A DNA stretch of 64,000 nt from the NCBI GenBank assembly GCA_040905805.1, contig JBBDQS010000146.1:1-64000 (forward strand), given 5' to 3'. The notes below the pieces were generated by a model that searched no databases, was not told the DNA's origin, and saw only the letters and a list, made by a program, of their open reading frames with translations. The stretch comes from Egibacteraceae bacterium. Lineage in GTDB: Bacteria; Actinomycetota; Nitriliruptoria; Euzebyales; Egibacteraceae. The position numbers were made by a program, and so were the translations under genes. Positions 27,802 through 36,727 of this stretch are shown here, in pieces. Every line of letters starts with the position of its first letter. Positions within the stretch are counted from its first letter, which is position 1.

Positions 27802-30630
27802 CTACTCAACAAGTCCGTGACGTCGGGCGATGTCGGCCGCCTCGGTACGCCGTGACGCGCCCAGCTTGGCCAACAGTCTGCTCACGTGCGTGTCGACGGT
27901 GCGGGTGCCCACCATCAGGATCTCGGCGATCTCGCGGTTGGTCCGGCCCCTGGCGACCAGGTCGAGTACCTCCCGCTCGCGAGTGGTGATCCCAAGGTGG
28001 CGTGCGCTCTGCTCCGCCGGGTCCGACGCCTCCACGCCGCCAAGGGTGATGCGGGTTCGACCCGCCAGGGCCGCCGTGGCATCTGCCAGGGGTTTGGCGC
28101 CGAGGCCGATGGCTGCCTCCCAGGCCGTCGTGAGGTGGTGGCGAGCCGCAGCGCGGCCGGTTCGTTCCGACAGGGCGGTCTCGGCGACGCGCCAGTGGCA
28201 GTACGCGGCCTGGTACAGGTTCGACAGCGCGGACCACGCCTGGATCGCGTCCCCCCACAGGTCGTCGACACGCCGGTTTCGGGCCCGGGCCAATTCGGCG
28301 TGGGCGGTCACCGACCATGCCGCAGCACTGGGGTCCTCCGACGTGGGCAGATCCCGGGCGAGGCTGGCCGCAGCTTCGACGTGCTCGTCCGCCTGGCCCG
28401 GGCGGGAGGCCGTGCGGGCGCCGCGGGCGATGTCGGTGTGGGCTCGGATTCCCAGCGCCGTGAGGCAGGCGAGCAGGTGCGGGTAGTTGGCCGGGAAGTG
28501 GGGCATGGCAAGCGCAGGCCCGACCACCTCCAGGGCGGCCGTGGGCCGTGCCTGCCACAACAGGTGTTCGGCCCGCCCGGCCGAGGCAACCAGCAGGGGC
28601 GCGGTCTGGACCGGCGTCGAGCCGATGAAGCCGCGAACGGCGTCGTGGACCTGCTCCACCAGGTCACCATCTCCGGTTGCGGCCCCGAGCCGCGCCCCGT
28701 GCATCAGGCCGTATGCGTGGGCCATGTCCCTGACCTCGTGTGGAAGTCCGCAGAGTCGACGGGAGGCCTCCTGCCAGCGCCCAAGGTCCACCAGGCTGCC
28801 GAGCTCCCAGCCGGTCAAGAACACCCGGTAGGTCTCGATGTTGCGGTCGCGGCAAGCCAGGGCGCCGTCGTGAGCCTCGGAGGCCGCCTCCTCGAGGAAC
28901 CCTCGTTCCCGCAGTGCATCGACCAGTCGCAGGTATGCCCGAGCCATCTCGTCGTCAGCGCCCACCTGCACAGCAAGGTCACGGGCCTCCCGCGCTGCGG
29001 TGGGCGCATCATCGGTCACCCACGAGGCCGACAACGTCGCCCGACAGCGATGCAGCGGATCGCCGCTGCTGTCGGCAAGCGCGACGGCCTCCTCGACCAG
29101 TGGTCGTGCGTCCTCACTCCGACCAGTAGCCCCGAGTCGCCAGACGAGGCCGGCGAGCACCTGGACCCGCGTGTCGACAGGAGTGTCGTCGGTCATGGCG
29201 GCCAGCGACTGCTCGTAGATCGCTTCGGCATCTTCACCCCTGCCGGCGACGAACTGGAAGCGGGCGAGCCGTTCGAGACGACCCGGGAGAGCTCCTGGGT
29301 CGTCGGCCGCTTCGGTGACCGCCGCGGACGCCAGCTCACGGGCACGTTCGAACGCTGACGCCTGGAATGCGGCTTCGGCGGCACGGGCGAGCACCTGGCC
29401 CCGACCTCCCGCCCTCCTGCGCTCGCACGCGGGCAGCTCATCCCACAACTCGAGGACACGCTCAAGGTGGGTGTGGGCCACTCCGGGGGCGTGCAACCGC
29501 GCAGCTTCCTCGGCGGCCGTGATCGAGCAGGCTGCCGCTTCCGACAGGTGGCCCCCCTCGAGCCAGTGGCGAGCCACGGTCGCGGCGTTGGCGCCGCCCG
29601 TTTGTGCCAGCCTTCTCGCCAGAGCCTCGTGGAGTGCGCGGCGACGCGAAGGCACCAGCGACTCGTACACCGCTTCGCGCAGGAGCTCGTGGCGGAACCC
29701 GTACTCGCTGCCGTCCGTGACAAGGCAGCCTGCGGCAACCGCCTCCTCGACCGCGGCGGTGACTCCCTCCTGTGCGACCCCTGAGGCGGTGACCACCGTG
29801 TCGCCGAGGATCGGTGAGCCCGCAACCGCAGCAGCCCTGACGATGGCCGCTGCTGCCGCAGACAGTGCATCCACGCGGGACAGGTACAGGTCGCGCAGGT
29901 GGGGTGGAACGCCAACCCTTCCGGCGTCCTCCGCAGCCACGAGCTCCTCGACGACCAGGGGAATGCCGTCACTGCGGCCCGCGATCTCCCGACCTTTCAG
30001 CGGACCTGCGGGGCGACCCGTGAGCGCACGCACCAGCTCTTCCACCTCGCTGACCGACAGACGATCCAGCGTAATTCGTCTGGCCGGGCGATGACTGGCA
30101 ACGCGTTCGAGCATGGCGGTCAACGCTGGACGGTCGGAGATCTCCTCGCCCCGGTACGTACCGACCACAGTCCAGGTCCCCCGAGTGGCCGTGGCAAGCA
30201 GGAACACCAGTGCGTCCAGCGTGGCCTCCTCGGCCCAGTGCAGGTCCTCAACCACCAGCACGGTCCTGCTGCGCTGGGTGAGCCGGTCAACCGTCTCCCG
30301 CAGCAGGTTGAACATCTGACCGCGCGGCAACTCCGTGGCGCCGCTCAGGGCGTCCAACGCATCCGCGACCGACCGAGGCGGTGCGCCTCCAAGAGCCTTA
30401 GTCAGTGGCGCAAACGGGACCCGGCCGGACCTCAGATCGACGCAGGCGCCACTGAGCACGTTCGTGTCGGCTTCCGACAGCCGCGAGACCAGCTCGCGGA
30501 TGAGTCGCGTCTTGCCGATCCCAGCCTCACCCGACACCAGCACCAGCCCAGGAGCCCCCGGCGACAGCGCTTCCACGAACGAGGACAGCCCCTCCAACGC
30601 GTCCGCTCGCCCCACAAACCGATCACCCAT
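27802..30630 (-). CDS. Large AAA-ATPase LuxR-type (LAL) transcription regulator
   Basis: A 942-aa regulator of the MalT/LAL type. The N-terminal AAA module has a Walker A GEAGIGKT (residues 34-41) and Walker B VVEDLHWA near 130. The middle is a long helical-repeat region for signal input. The C-terminal 65 residues form a LuxR helix-turn-helix (LTXREREVLDLVARGRTNREIAE type). A TATCGT -10 box ends 6 nt before ATG 30630, which suggests a leaderless transcript; the longer upstream frame is rejected. It lies upstream of the ABM/MFS genes, its likely targets. Confidence 0.88.
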   Translation of the reverse strand: MGDRFVGRADALEGLSSFVEALSPGAPGLVLVSGEAGIGKTRLIRELVSRLSEADTNVLSGACVDLRSGRVPFAPLTKALGGAPPRSVADALDALSGATELPRGQMFNLLRETVDRLTQRSRTVLVVEDLHWAEEATLDALVFLLATATRGTWTVVGTYRGEEISDRPALTAMLERVASHRPARRITLDRLSVSEVEELVRALTGRPAGPLKGREIAGRSDGIPLVVEELVAAEDAGRVGVPPHLRDLYLSRVDALSAAAAAIVRAAAVAGSPILGDTVVTASGVAQEGVTAAVEEAVAAGCLVTDGSEYGFRHELLREAVYESLVPSRRRALHEALARRLAQTGGANAATVARHWLEGGHLSEAAACSITAAEEAARLHAPGVAHTHLERVLELWDELPACERRRAGGRGQVLARAAEAAFQASAFERARELASAAVTEAADDPGALPGRLERLARFQFVAGRGEDAEAIYEQSLAAMTDDTPVDTRVQVLAGLVWRLGATGRSEDARPLVEEAVALADSSGDPLHRCRATLSASWVTDDAPTAAREARDLAVQVGADDEMARAYLRLVDALRERGFLEEAASEAHDGALACRDRNIETYRVFLTGWELGSLVDLGRWQEASRRLCGLPHEVRDMAHAYGLMHGARLGAATGDGDLVEQVHDAVRGFIGSTPVQTAPLLVASAGRAEHLLWQARPTAALEVVGPALAMPHFPANYPHLLACLTALGIRAHTDIARGARTASRPGQADEHVEAAASLARDLPTSEDPSAAAWSVTAHAELARARNRRVDDLWGDAIQAWSALSNLYQAAYCHWRVAETALSERTGRAAARHHLTTAWEAAIGLGAKPLADATAALAGRTRITLGGVEASDPAEQSARHLGITTREREVLDLVARGRTNREIAEILMVGTRTVDTHVSRLLAKLGASRRTEAADIARRHGLVE

Positions 30631-30717
30631 GCGCTCACGATAGACCCACGATGAACCGCCGAGGGCTCGTCGGTGTGTGGGCACTGCCCTAGCTACGCCG
30701 CCGACCAGGCTGCCACC

Positions 30718-31696
30718 ATGCACGCCGCGACGGTCGTGGTCGGTGACCAGCTGGGTTTGTACCGGGCGCTGGCGGACGGTGGCGCGCAGACCCGCTGACG
30801 AGCTGGCCGCGGCGACCGACTGTCAGCCGAGGCTGGTGCGCGAATGGCTGGGCGCCCAGGTCGCCAGCGGCTACTGCGAGCACGACGACGGGCGGTACTG
30901 GCTCACCCCGGAGCAGGCCGCTTGTCTGGCGGATCCCTCCAGCCTGACCTTCGTCGCGGGCGGGGCGCTCGCGGCCAGCTCGATCCACAAGGACACCAAG
31001 CGCGTGCGAACGGCCTTTACGACCGGCGGGGGGATCGGCTGGGATGAGCACCACCCGGACCTGTTCGCCGGGACCCGGCGCCTCTTCGAGCCGGTCTACC
31101 GCGCCAACCTGGTGAGCAACTGGATCCCGTCGCTTGACGGTATGGAGGGCAAGCTCGTGGCGGGCGGCCGGGTCGCCGAGGTCGGTTGCGGCTACGGCGC
31201 GCCGCTGATCCTGCTGGCGGAGGCCTATCCCGCCTCGACGTTCGCCGGCTTCGACTACCACGCGGGCTCGATTGAGGCAGCTCGCAAGGCAGCCGTCGAG
31301 GCCGGGGTCAGCGACCGGGTGACGTTCGACGTCGCCGGCGCCGAGGAGTTCGGCGGCGGCTACGACCTCATCTGCGTGTTCAACGCGCTGCACGAATGGG
31401 GTGATCCCGTCCGGGCCGCACGCCACATCCGCCACGCGCTCACACCCGAGTGGACGTGGATGTTCACCGAGCCCCGCACCGACGACGAGCTCGTCCAAAG
31501 CGTGCGAGCCCGCACGTTCTTCTCCGTATCGACGTTCGTGTGCACTCCCAGCGCGCTGGACCAGGGCGCCGACGACGCGCTCGGTGCCCAGGCTGGCGAG
31601 GCGAGACTGCAAGACCTGGTCGCAGACGCCGGCTTCACCCGGTTCCGCCGGGCCGCCCAGACCCCGACGTTCATGGTCCTGGAAGCGCGCCCGTGA
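30718..31696 (+). pseudogene. Class I SAM methyltransferase with a one-base frame break
   Basis: The first 26 codons from ATG 30718 (MHAATVVVGDQLGLYRALADGG...) match the winged-helix start of a methyltransferase family and then hit TGA at 30796. The next frame continues with ADELAAATDCQPRLVREWLGAQ and a complete Rossmann methyltransferase domain (EVGCGYGAPLILLAEAYP, later NALHEWGDP). Deleting one C of the CCC at 30791-30793 would join them perfectly. Either the gene is broken or one base is wrong. It is divergent from the LAL regulator. The substrate is unknown. Confidence 0.75.
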
Positions 31697-32010
31697 CCGC
31701 CCGGACCGTCTCCAACAACAACCGGTAGCGGGCCCGCCCGTGACGCCGGGCGACCTGCACCATCGACTGCTCGACCAGCCCAGCGACCAGATCGAGCACG
31801 TCGGCACGGTCGATCCCGTCGCCGCCCACCACCGCCTCGACGGCGTCGAACTCGAATGACCCGGCGAACACCGACAGCCGCGCCAACGCCACCCGCTGCA
31901 CGTCGTTGAGCAGGTCGTAGCTCCACTCCAGCGACGCCTCCAGCGTCCGTTGACGTGCCGGCGCCCCCCACCCCACCGGTCAGCAGCCCGAAGCGGTCCG
32001 ACAGCCCGGT
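31671..32010 (-). pseudogene. Fragment of an AfsR/SARP-like ATPase regulator
   Basis: About 100 codons resemble the region just after the NB-ARC ATPase of large transcription regulators (RQRTLEASLEWSYDLLNDVQR...LSVFAGSF...LVEQSMV). A few preceding residues (LSDRFGLLTGG, near 31975-32004) are in another frame. Both ends of the full gene are missing. It overlaps the methyltransferase 3' end by 26 bp. Confidence 0.65.
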
Positions 32011-32072
32011 AGGGGGCCCCGAGGTTCAGGACAGGGAAACCCTAGTGTTGAGCCGAGGATCGCGACACCTGC

Positions 32073-32512
32073 TATGCGGGCACCAGCTCGGCCAGCTTTC
32101 CAGGGATGCTCGCATCTCCTTGCGCAGGGGCCCCTTGCGCATCGGGAGCAAGACATGCTTGAGCAGGAGGGTCTTGAGATGTGGTTCGCACGTGACCGTC
32201 ACCTGGGAGCCGGCCCCGGTAGGGTGCACGGTCCAGGTCCACAGCGCGTACGAGGGGTTGTTGCCCTCACGCTTCGAACGATGGACGAACCGGTACTGCG
32301 TTCGATCGAGCTCGAGCGCCTCGGAGTTGCTGTTCCACTTCGCCCCGGAGGCCTTGACGCGCACGGTCCACGCGGCGCCTTCCGCCAAGGGCTCGGGCCG
32401 CTTCACCACCTCCGTGATCTTCTGGTTCCACGACGGCAAGCCTTCGATGTCGATGATCTGCGCGAAGACGGCTTCCGGTGGAGCTTCGATCTGTCGGCCC
32501 CTGGCTGCGCAT
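32073..32512 (-). pseudogene. SRPBCC-family gene with broken ends
   Basis: A clear SRPBCC core reads EAPPEAVFAQIIDIEGLPSW...AAWTVRVKASGAKW...WTWTVHPTGAGSQVTVT. In its frame a TGA precedes the core with no start codon after it. An ATG (32512) exists in another frame. At the 3' end the expected ending LAELVPA-stop (stop at 32073-32075) is one frame away from the core. Two one-base shifts make this a probable pseudogene or a poorly resolved sequence stretch. Confidence 0.65.
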
Positions 32513-32662
32513 CACAGGGGTGGTTCGTCTCGGCCCTACCCGGCATAGTCCGCACTCGATGACGGTCTCGAGGGATGTTTGTTAGACGGTGTTCGACGGC
32601 CAGCTGGTACCGGGCAGATACCGCGACCAAGATCGAGGTTAAAGGTGCCAACAGCCGGGGGG

Positions 32663-33001
32663 TCAAGCCCAGAACTCGTCTTGCACCCGAGGATCGCCGG
32701 TAAACCAGGCCTCAACGATCCTGCCGTCCCGCAGGTGATACACGTACACGACGTTGTCTCGGAGACTGCGCCGTGCGCGTTGGGCTGTTGTCACCTGCAG
32801 CGCGACCGTGTGCTCGTCGTTGGCAAGGACATCGTGCAAGTGGATCTGCAACGTCCCCTCAGACGCCTCGATCAACTGGTGAACCATGGCCGCTATCGAC
32901 TGCGCGCCCTCAACACGAGCTCCAGCGCCGTGCCGGACCGCATCGTCCACTGGATGGTGAACCACTGCTTCGCAGCAGGCATGAGGGCTGTTCCGCGTCA
33001 T
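32663..33001 (-). CDS. SnoaL-like (NTF2 fold) protein, short N-terminus
   Basis: A 112-aa protein whose residues 15-110 fit the SnoaL/NTF2 cavity fold (GTLQIHLHDVLANDEHTVAL, YVYHLRDGRIVEAWF, ending DEFWA). The usual first helix of about 20 residues is missing, so the start at 33001 or the gene itself may be truncated. Relatives are ligand-binding or small isomerase/cyclase proteins; the role here is unknown. It is divergent from the ArsR operon at 33061. Confidence 0.6.
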   Translation of the reverse strand: MTRNSPHACCEAVVHHPVDDAVRHGAGARVEGAQSIAAMVHQLIEASEGTLQIHLHDVLANDEHTVALQVTTAQRARRSLRDNVVYVYHLRDGRIVEAWFTGDPRVQDEFWA

Positions 33002-33023
33002 CGCTGCGACAGCGAGGCGTGCA

Positions 33024-33068
33024 TTGCGCGTGGGTGCGGGTCTGGACTAGAATAAACCGTATGGTTTA
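33024..33068 (+). promoter_or_regulatory. Leaderless promoter with ArsR operator across the start codon
   Basis: TTGCGC (33024-33029) and TAGAAT (33048-33053) are 18 bp apart. The ATG at 33061 begins 7 nt after the -10 box. A palindrome TAAACC-GTAT-GGTTTA (33053-33068) covers the end of the -10, the expected transcription start and the start codon, an effective autorepressor site. Confidence 0.65.
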
Positions 33069-33459
33069 CTCAAGGGCGGAGCGCGAGCACGATGACGCGC
33101 CGGACCTCGACGCCGTGTTCGCGGCCCTCGCCCATCCCTCTCGGCGGGCGATCGTGCAGTATCTCGCCGCGAGACCATCAGCGCCGCGCATGCATGTCGT
33201 GGCGTCCGAACATCAGATGTCGCCTCAGCTGCTGAACAAGCACGCGGCGGCGCTCGAGAAGTCTGGGTTGGTGGCGCGCGAAGGTCACGGCAGACAACGA
33301 CACCTCGTCCTCGACCCACGAGGCCTCAGCGCTGCGCAGCAGTGGATCGAGCAGGCCCGGGCCTTCTGGCAGCACCAGCTGGGCGCCCTCGACGCCTACA
33401 TCACAGAGCTCGATCGCGAAGACGGACCGGGTACGGATCCGGACGGGCAGGCGACGTGA
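33061..33459 (+). CDS. ArsR-family transcription repressor
   Basis: A 132-aa winged-helix regulator (AVFAALAHPSRRAIVQYLA, recognition helix region SPQLLNKHAAALEKSGLV, wing GRQRHLVLD). No cysteine metal site is visible, so it is of the non-metal ArsR group that pairs with SRPBCC proteins. The stop overlaps the next start (GTGA 33456-33459). Its own operator lies over the start codon. It leads the ArsR-SRPBCC-YciI unit. Confidence 0.88.
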   Translation: MVYSRAEREHDDAPDLDAVFAALAHPSRRAIVQYLAARPSAPRMHVVASEHQMSPQLLNKHAAALEKSGLVAREGHGRQRHLVLDPRGLSAAQQWIEQARAFWQHQLGALDAYITELDREDGPGTDPDGQAT

Positions 33460-33878
33460 ACTTCCATGCCGAGGTCGAGCGGGTGTTCTCCATCGATCGG
33501 CCCACCATGTGGACACTCTGGACGGATGAGGAGCACGCTGCACGTTGGTTGCGCCCGTCGATCACTGAGTTCGAACCAACGATCGCGAGCATCGACCCGC
33601 GACCGAGCGGTGCGTATCGGTTCGAGATGATCGGGAAGGACGGCTCCGTTCGAGCGGTCTCAGGCCAGTTCGTCGAGGTCGACGAACCCCGACGGCTGGT
33701 CTTCACGTGGTCATGGGAGGACTCAGAAGAGGAGTCGCTCGTCGAGGTGATGCTCAGCGAGGTCCGCGACGGCACGAAGGTGAGGATCTCGCACACCAGG
33801 CTCGACTCACAGGAGTCTGCGGAGCAGCACGAAGACGGCTGGGTCGGGTGCCTGGCCAGTATCACGCATCTCGCTTGA
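33456..33878 (+). CDS. SRPBCC/AHSA1-like protein
   Basis: A 140-aa AHSA1-fold protein (RVFSIDRPTMWTLWTDEEHAARWLRP, SGAYRFEMIGKDG, PRRLVFTWSWE). The start is GTG 33456, overlapping the ArsR stop; the longer upstream frame belongs to ArsR. The ligand is unknown, but the pairing suggests it binds the same small molecule sensed through the operon. Confidence 0.85.
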   Translation: MNFHAEVERVFSIDRPTMWTLWTDEEHAARWLRPSITEFEPTIASIDPRPSGAYRFEMIGKDGSVRAVSGQFVEVDEPRRLVFTWSWEDSEEESLVEVMLSEVRDGTKVRISHTRLDSQESAEQHEDGWVGCLASITHLA

Positions 33879-33951
33879 CCCCATCGGTGTCCATCGCCTG
33901 TCACCGGACACCAGCCAGATCCGCATCAGATCACTCGAGGAGGAGCAGCTC

Positions 33952-34290
33952 ATGTCGAAGTTCGTGTTCGTCTATCACGCCCCCGGTACCCCCGCGGAGG
34001 CTGCACCGCCGACGCCTGAGCAGATGGAAGCAGTCATGGGTGCCTGGAACGACTGGGCAGCCGCTGTCGGTAGTGGAATGGTCGATTTCGGGACACCGCT
34101 GGCGGGCGGCTCACGCGTTGCTGCCGACGGCACGACCGCGCCGAGCGAACGCGACGTCGTGGGCTACACCATCATCGAGACCGACAGCATGGAGACGGCG
34201 CTCGACCTCGCCAAGGCCCACCCGCACCTGCACATGCCAGGCGGCTGTGAGATCGAGGTTCACGAGGCCCAGCCGATCCCTGGGATGTAG
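33952..34290 (+). CDS. YciI-family (YCII-related) protein
   Basis: A 112-aa alpha-beta barrel protein of the YCII/DGPF group (KFVFVYHAP, WNDWAAAVGSGMVDFGTPL, LDLAKAHPHLHMPGGCEIEVHEA). The conserved histidine-aspartate area near the end of the barrel is kept (H79, H81). Function is unknown; relatives occur with ArsR or ECF sigma factors and SRPBCC proteins, as here. ATG 33952 has GGAGGAG upstream, 74 bp after the SRPBCC gene. Confidence 0.85.
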   Translation: MSKFVFVYHAPGTPAEAAPPTPEQMEAVMGAWNDWAAAVGSGMVDFGTPLAGGSRVAADGTTAPSERDVVGYTIIETDSMETALDLAKAHPHLHMPGGCEIEVHEAQPIPGM

Positions 34291-34408
34291 GGAGCGCCAT
34301 CCGGTGACCCACGGTCTCGGCGGGCGAGGCGACCTCCAGAGGAGCACGGGAGAGCAGGGATCCCGTGTATCCATGTGCGACACTGGGCCCCCTCGAGGAG
34401 GACAGACC

Positions 34409-34651
34409 ATGCCGTTCGTCCAGCGCGCCCTGGTCGCGCACGAGAGCGATCCGGCCAGCCGCCACCTGGCCGCCATGGGCAGCGGGGCGGTACCCGGTGC
34501 GGTGTGGCAGGGCGAGACGTCCTGCGGGCTGACCGGTGCCCTGACCTACGTCGGCCCTGCCCGCCATGCCCTCATCCCGGGCATCACGCCCGTGTGCCCG
34601 TCGTGCCTGTCGAACGAGGCGGCGGCACAGCAGGAGGAAGGCGCCAGCTGA
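34409..34651 (+). CDS. Small hypothetical protein with a CxxC motif
   Basis: An 80-aa protein from ATG 34409 with GAGGAGGAC upstream. It contains CGLTGALTYVGPARH and a CPSC pair near residue 65, which could bind a metal or form a disulfide. I do not recognise a family. It lies 118 bp after yciI; a 7-bp hairpin (34345-34367) in between may end the preceding operon. Confidence 0.45.
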   Translation: MPFVQRALVAHESDPASRHLAAMGSGAVPGAVWQGETSCGLTGALTYVGPARHALIPGITPVCPSCLSNEAAAQQEEGAS

Positions 34652-34698
34652 CCCCGACCCTTCCGTAGTGGGCCTTCCTGCAGCGGTTCGTCGGCGTC

Positions 34699-35337
34699 CT
34701 ACCGGTGTCCGACCAGTGTGGCGAAGACGACCACGTTGTCGAGGTAGTGCCCGGCGGCGCCATCGAACGCGCCGCCGCACGTGATCAGACGCAACTCGGC
34801 GCGATCGGTGTGGCCGTAGACGAGGGACGTCGGGAAGTCGGCTTTGGCGTAGCGGCCGACCGTGTCGACCCGAAACCGGGCGGTCAGCCCATCGGCGCGC
34901 GCGACCAGGATGTCGTCACCCGGCCGGAGGTCGGCAAGGTCGAAGAACACCGACGGCCCCTGGGCCGCGGAGTCGACGTGCCCGACGATGATGGCGGGGC
35001 CAGGGGAGCCTGGGCCGACCGAGTGCTTGTACCAGGCCGCCTCGTTGTAGTGCGGTCCCGGCGCTGGCACCTGCATGATGTTCTCGTCGGTGAGCCCGAC
35101 CCGCTGCAGCGGCGAGCGCACCCCGATGGCCGGGATGTCGATGGAGACCGGGAAGGACGGGGGAAGCGCAGACCCGTCGTCGCGGGCGACGGATTCGGAC
35201 GGTGCAGAGGCGGCCCCAGTCGGCATGACCTCCACCGCGATGGCGGTCGTGCCGCCGGCCGCCAGGACACACGCAGCCGTCAGGACGGCAAGCTTGCGGC
35301 TGCGGTGCACGACCACCGCCTTCGTCGGCTGGATCAC
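34699..35337 (-). CDS. Class E/F sortase
   Basis: A 212-aa membrane-anchored transpeptidase (transmembrane helix at about 15-35). The sortase barrel shows the catalytic histidine H120 (VGHVDS) and cysteine C187 in LITC, with the arginine expected further on. Class F-like enzymes are common in actinobacteria, but their substrates are poorly defined. The start is GTG 35337, overlapping the stop of the ice-binding-like gene (GTGA), so the two were one operon. The only candidate substrate next to it is now truncated. Confidence 0.85.
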   Translation of the reverse strand: MIQPTKAVVVHRSRKLAVLTAACVLAAGGTTAIAVEVMPTGAASAPSESVARDDGSALPPSFPVSIDIPAIGVRSPLQRVGLTDENIMQVPAPGPHYNEAAWYKHSVGPGSPGPAIIVGHVDSAAQGPSVFFDLADLRPGDDILVARADGLTARFRVDTVGRYAKADFPTSLVYGHTDRAELRLITCGGAFDGAAGHYLDNVVVFATLVGHR

Positions 35338-36332
35338 GTCGGGGGGCGCTGACCGGGACGACGCGGACGGGCGATGACGACCGCTCCGGCGCTGAGGAGG
35401 AGGCCGTATCCGAGGCCGAGAAGGACGATGTGGTGGCCCCCAGCCGTCGAGCCACCACCGGCCGGCACGCCGCCCGTCGGGGGAGTCGTGCGCGTCGGCG
35501 GGGTGCCGCCGGTGGGGGTGCCGCCGGTGGGCGTCCCGACCGTGGGGGTGCCGCCGGTGGGCGTGCCGACCGTGGGGGTGCCGGAGGTCGGGGTGTCGCC
35601 GGTGGGCGTGCCGACCGTGGGGGTGTCGCCGGTGGGGGTAGCGACCGTGGGGGTGCCGCCGGTGGGGGTGTCGACCGTGGGGCTGCCACTGACGGGGATG
35701 CTGACGGTGGGGGTGGGGACCGGGGTGGCTGTCGGCGTCGGCGTGGGCGTGGGGGTCAGCGTGGGCGTCGGCGTCGGCGTCGCGAGCGGCGTGCACGCGG
35801 CGCGCGTGATGGTGTTGGTGTCCATGGTGACCGCACCGTTTCGGGCCATCGCTCGACCGTCGATGACGGCGCCGGTGTTGAGGGAGATGGAGGTCAACGC
35901 CAGGATGTTGCCCTTGAACGATGTGCGCGTGCCCAGGGTCGCTGAGCTACCCACCTGCCAGTAGACATTGCAGGCATCGGCGCCGTTGATGAGGTTCACC
36001 CGGCTGTCCGTGGCGGTGACGAGCGTCGTGGGCATCGTGAAGATGAAGACTGCGTTGCCATCGCCGGCGGCGTCGAGGGTGAGCGTGCCCGTCATCCCGA
36101 ACGTCCCCGACGCGGACGTGTAGACCCCGGGTGCGAGCGTCTGCCCGCCGAGCTCCGTGGCGGTCGTGGTCACCGGCTGACGGCCGGCGGCGTCGGTGTA
36201 GGCGGTCACCAGGTCGGTCTTGGCCTGCTCGGCGACGGCGTCGGCGATGTGGAGCTCGCCCGCCATCGTGACCGAATCGAACCCGGTCACCGAGCTGCCG
36301 GGGTGCAGACCGACGTCGCGGCACCCGGGCAC
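35334..36332 (-). pseudogene. 5'-truncated ice-binding-like (DUF3494) surface protein
   Basis: The frame holds most of a DUF3494 beta-solenoid (SVTGFDSVTMAGELHIADAVA, ELGGQTLAPGVYTS, FKGNILALTSISLNTGAVIDGR). It is followed by a long Thr/Pro/Gly repeat stalk and a C-terminal hydrophobic helix with a basic tail, a cell-surface anchor. The usual signal peptide and first strands are missing: similarity starts abruptly near 36320, and a TAG stands directly before the GTG at 36332. Without a signal sequence it could not be exported. It was translationally coupled to the sortase. Confidence 0.75.
35480..35800 (-). repeat. Tandem Thr-Pro/Gly-rich coding repeats
   Basis: Repeated units such as GTGGGGGTGCCGCCG and variants encode the stalk TPTVGTPTGG of the ice-binding-like protein. 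The last part (35705-35790) is a run of TPTPT codons. Such repeats vary in number by slippage. The units are imperfect and contain no CRISPR-like spacers. Confidence 0.75.
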
Positions 36333-36397
36333 CTATCCGTGCGCCGTCCGCCAAAGCAAGCGCCCCACTCGGGGTTCATCTTCCCTATCGGCAGCAT

Positions 36398-36676
36398 GTG
36401 GCCGAACCTGTGGGGTGTGTCCGGTCTCACCAGTCGGCCGGGTGGGCCCGTGGGCAGCAGGCCGGCAAGCTCCGGGAAGGCCGACCCGACCGCCTCGAGC
36501 AGGCGGGCACGCGCTCATGGGCCACCGAAGGCCACTTCCTCATCGTCGACGTGGACGACGAGCGCATGACCGTGCACCCGGTGACCGATTTCGGCGTCGA
36601 TGGGGAGCTGACCTATCTGCGCGCGACCACACCCGATGGCCAGGGCGCACCCATGCCGATCGTCGTCCCGCGCTGA
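36398..36676 (+). pseudogene. 3' fragment of a gene, possibly a phosphoesterase
   Basis: The last 50 or so codons (ATEGHFLIVDVDDERMTVHPV..., ending MPIVVPR) look like the C-terminal end of a calcineurin-like phosphoesterase, but that is a weak impression. The preceding codons in this frame have no coherent fold. The 36333-36727 stretch holds nothing else I can support. Confidence 0.35.
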
Positions 36677-36727
36677 CAGCGACAGACGCGCCATCATGGA
36701 GGGCACGGCCATGGAGCCTGCTCGTCG

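Noticed and set aside
35480-35800. Repeat array as a possible CRISPR
   Set aside because: Units are imperfect, lack unique spacers and encode the Thr/Pro stalk of a surface protein in frame.
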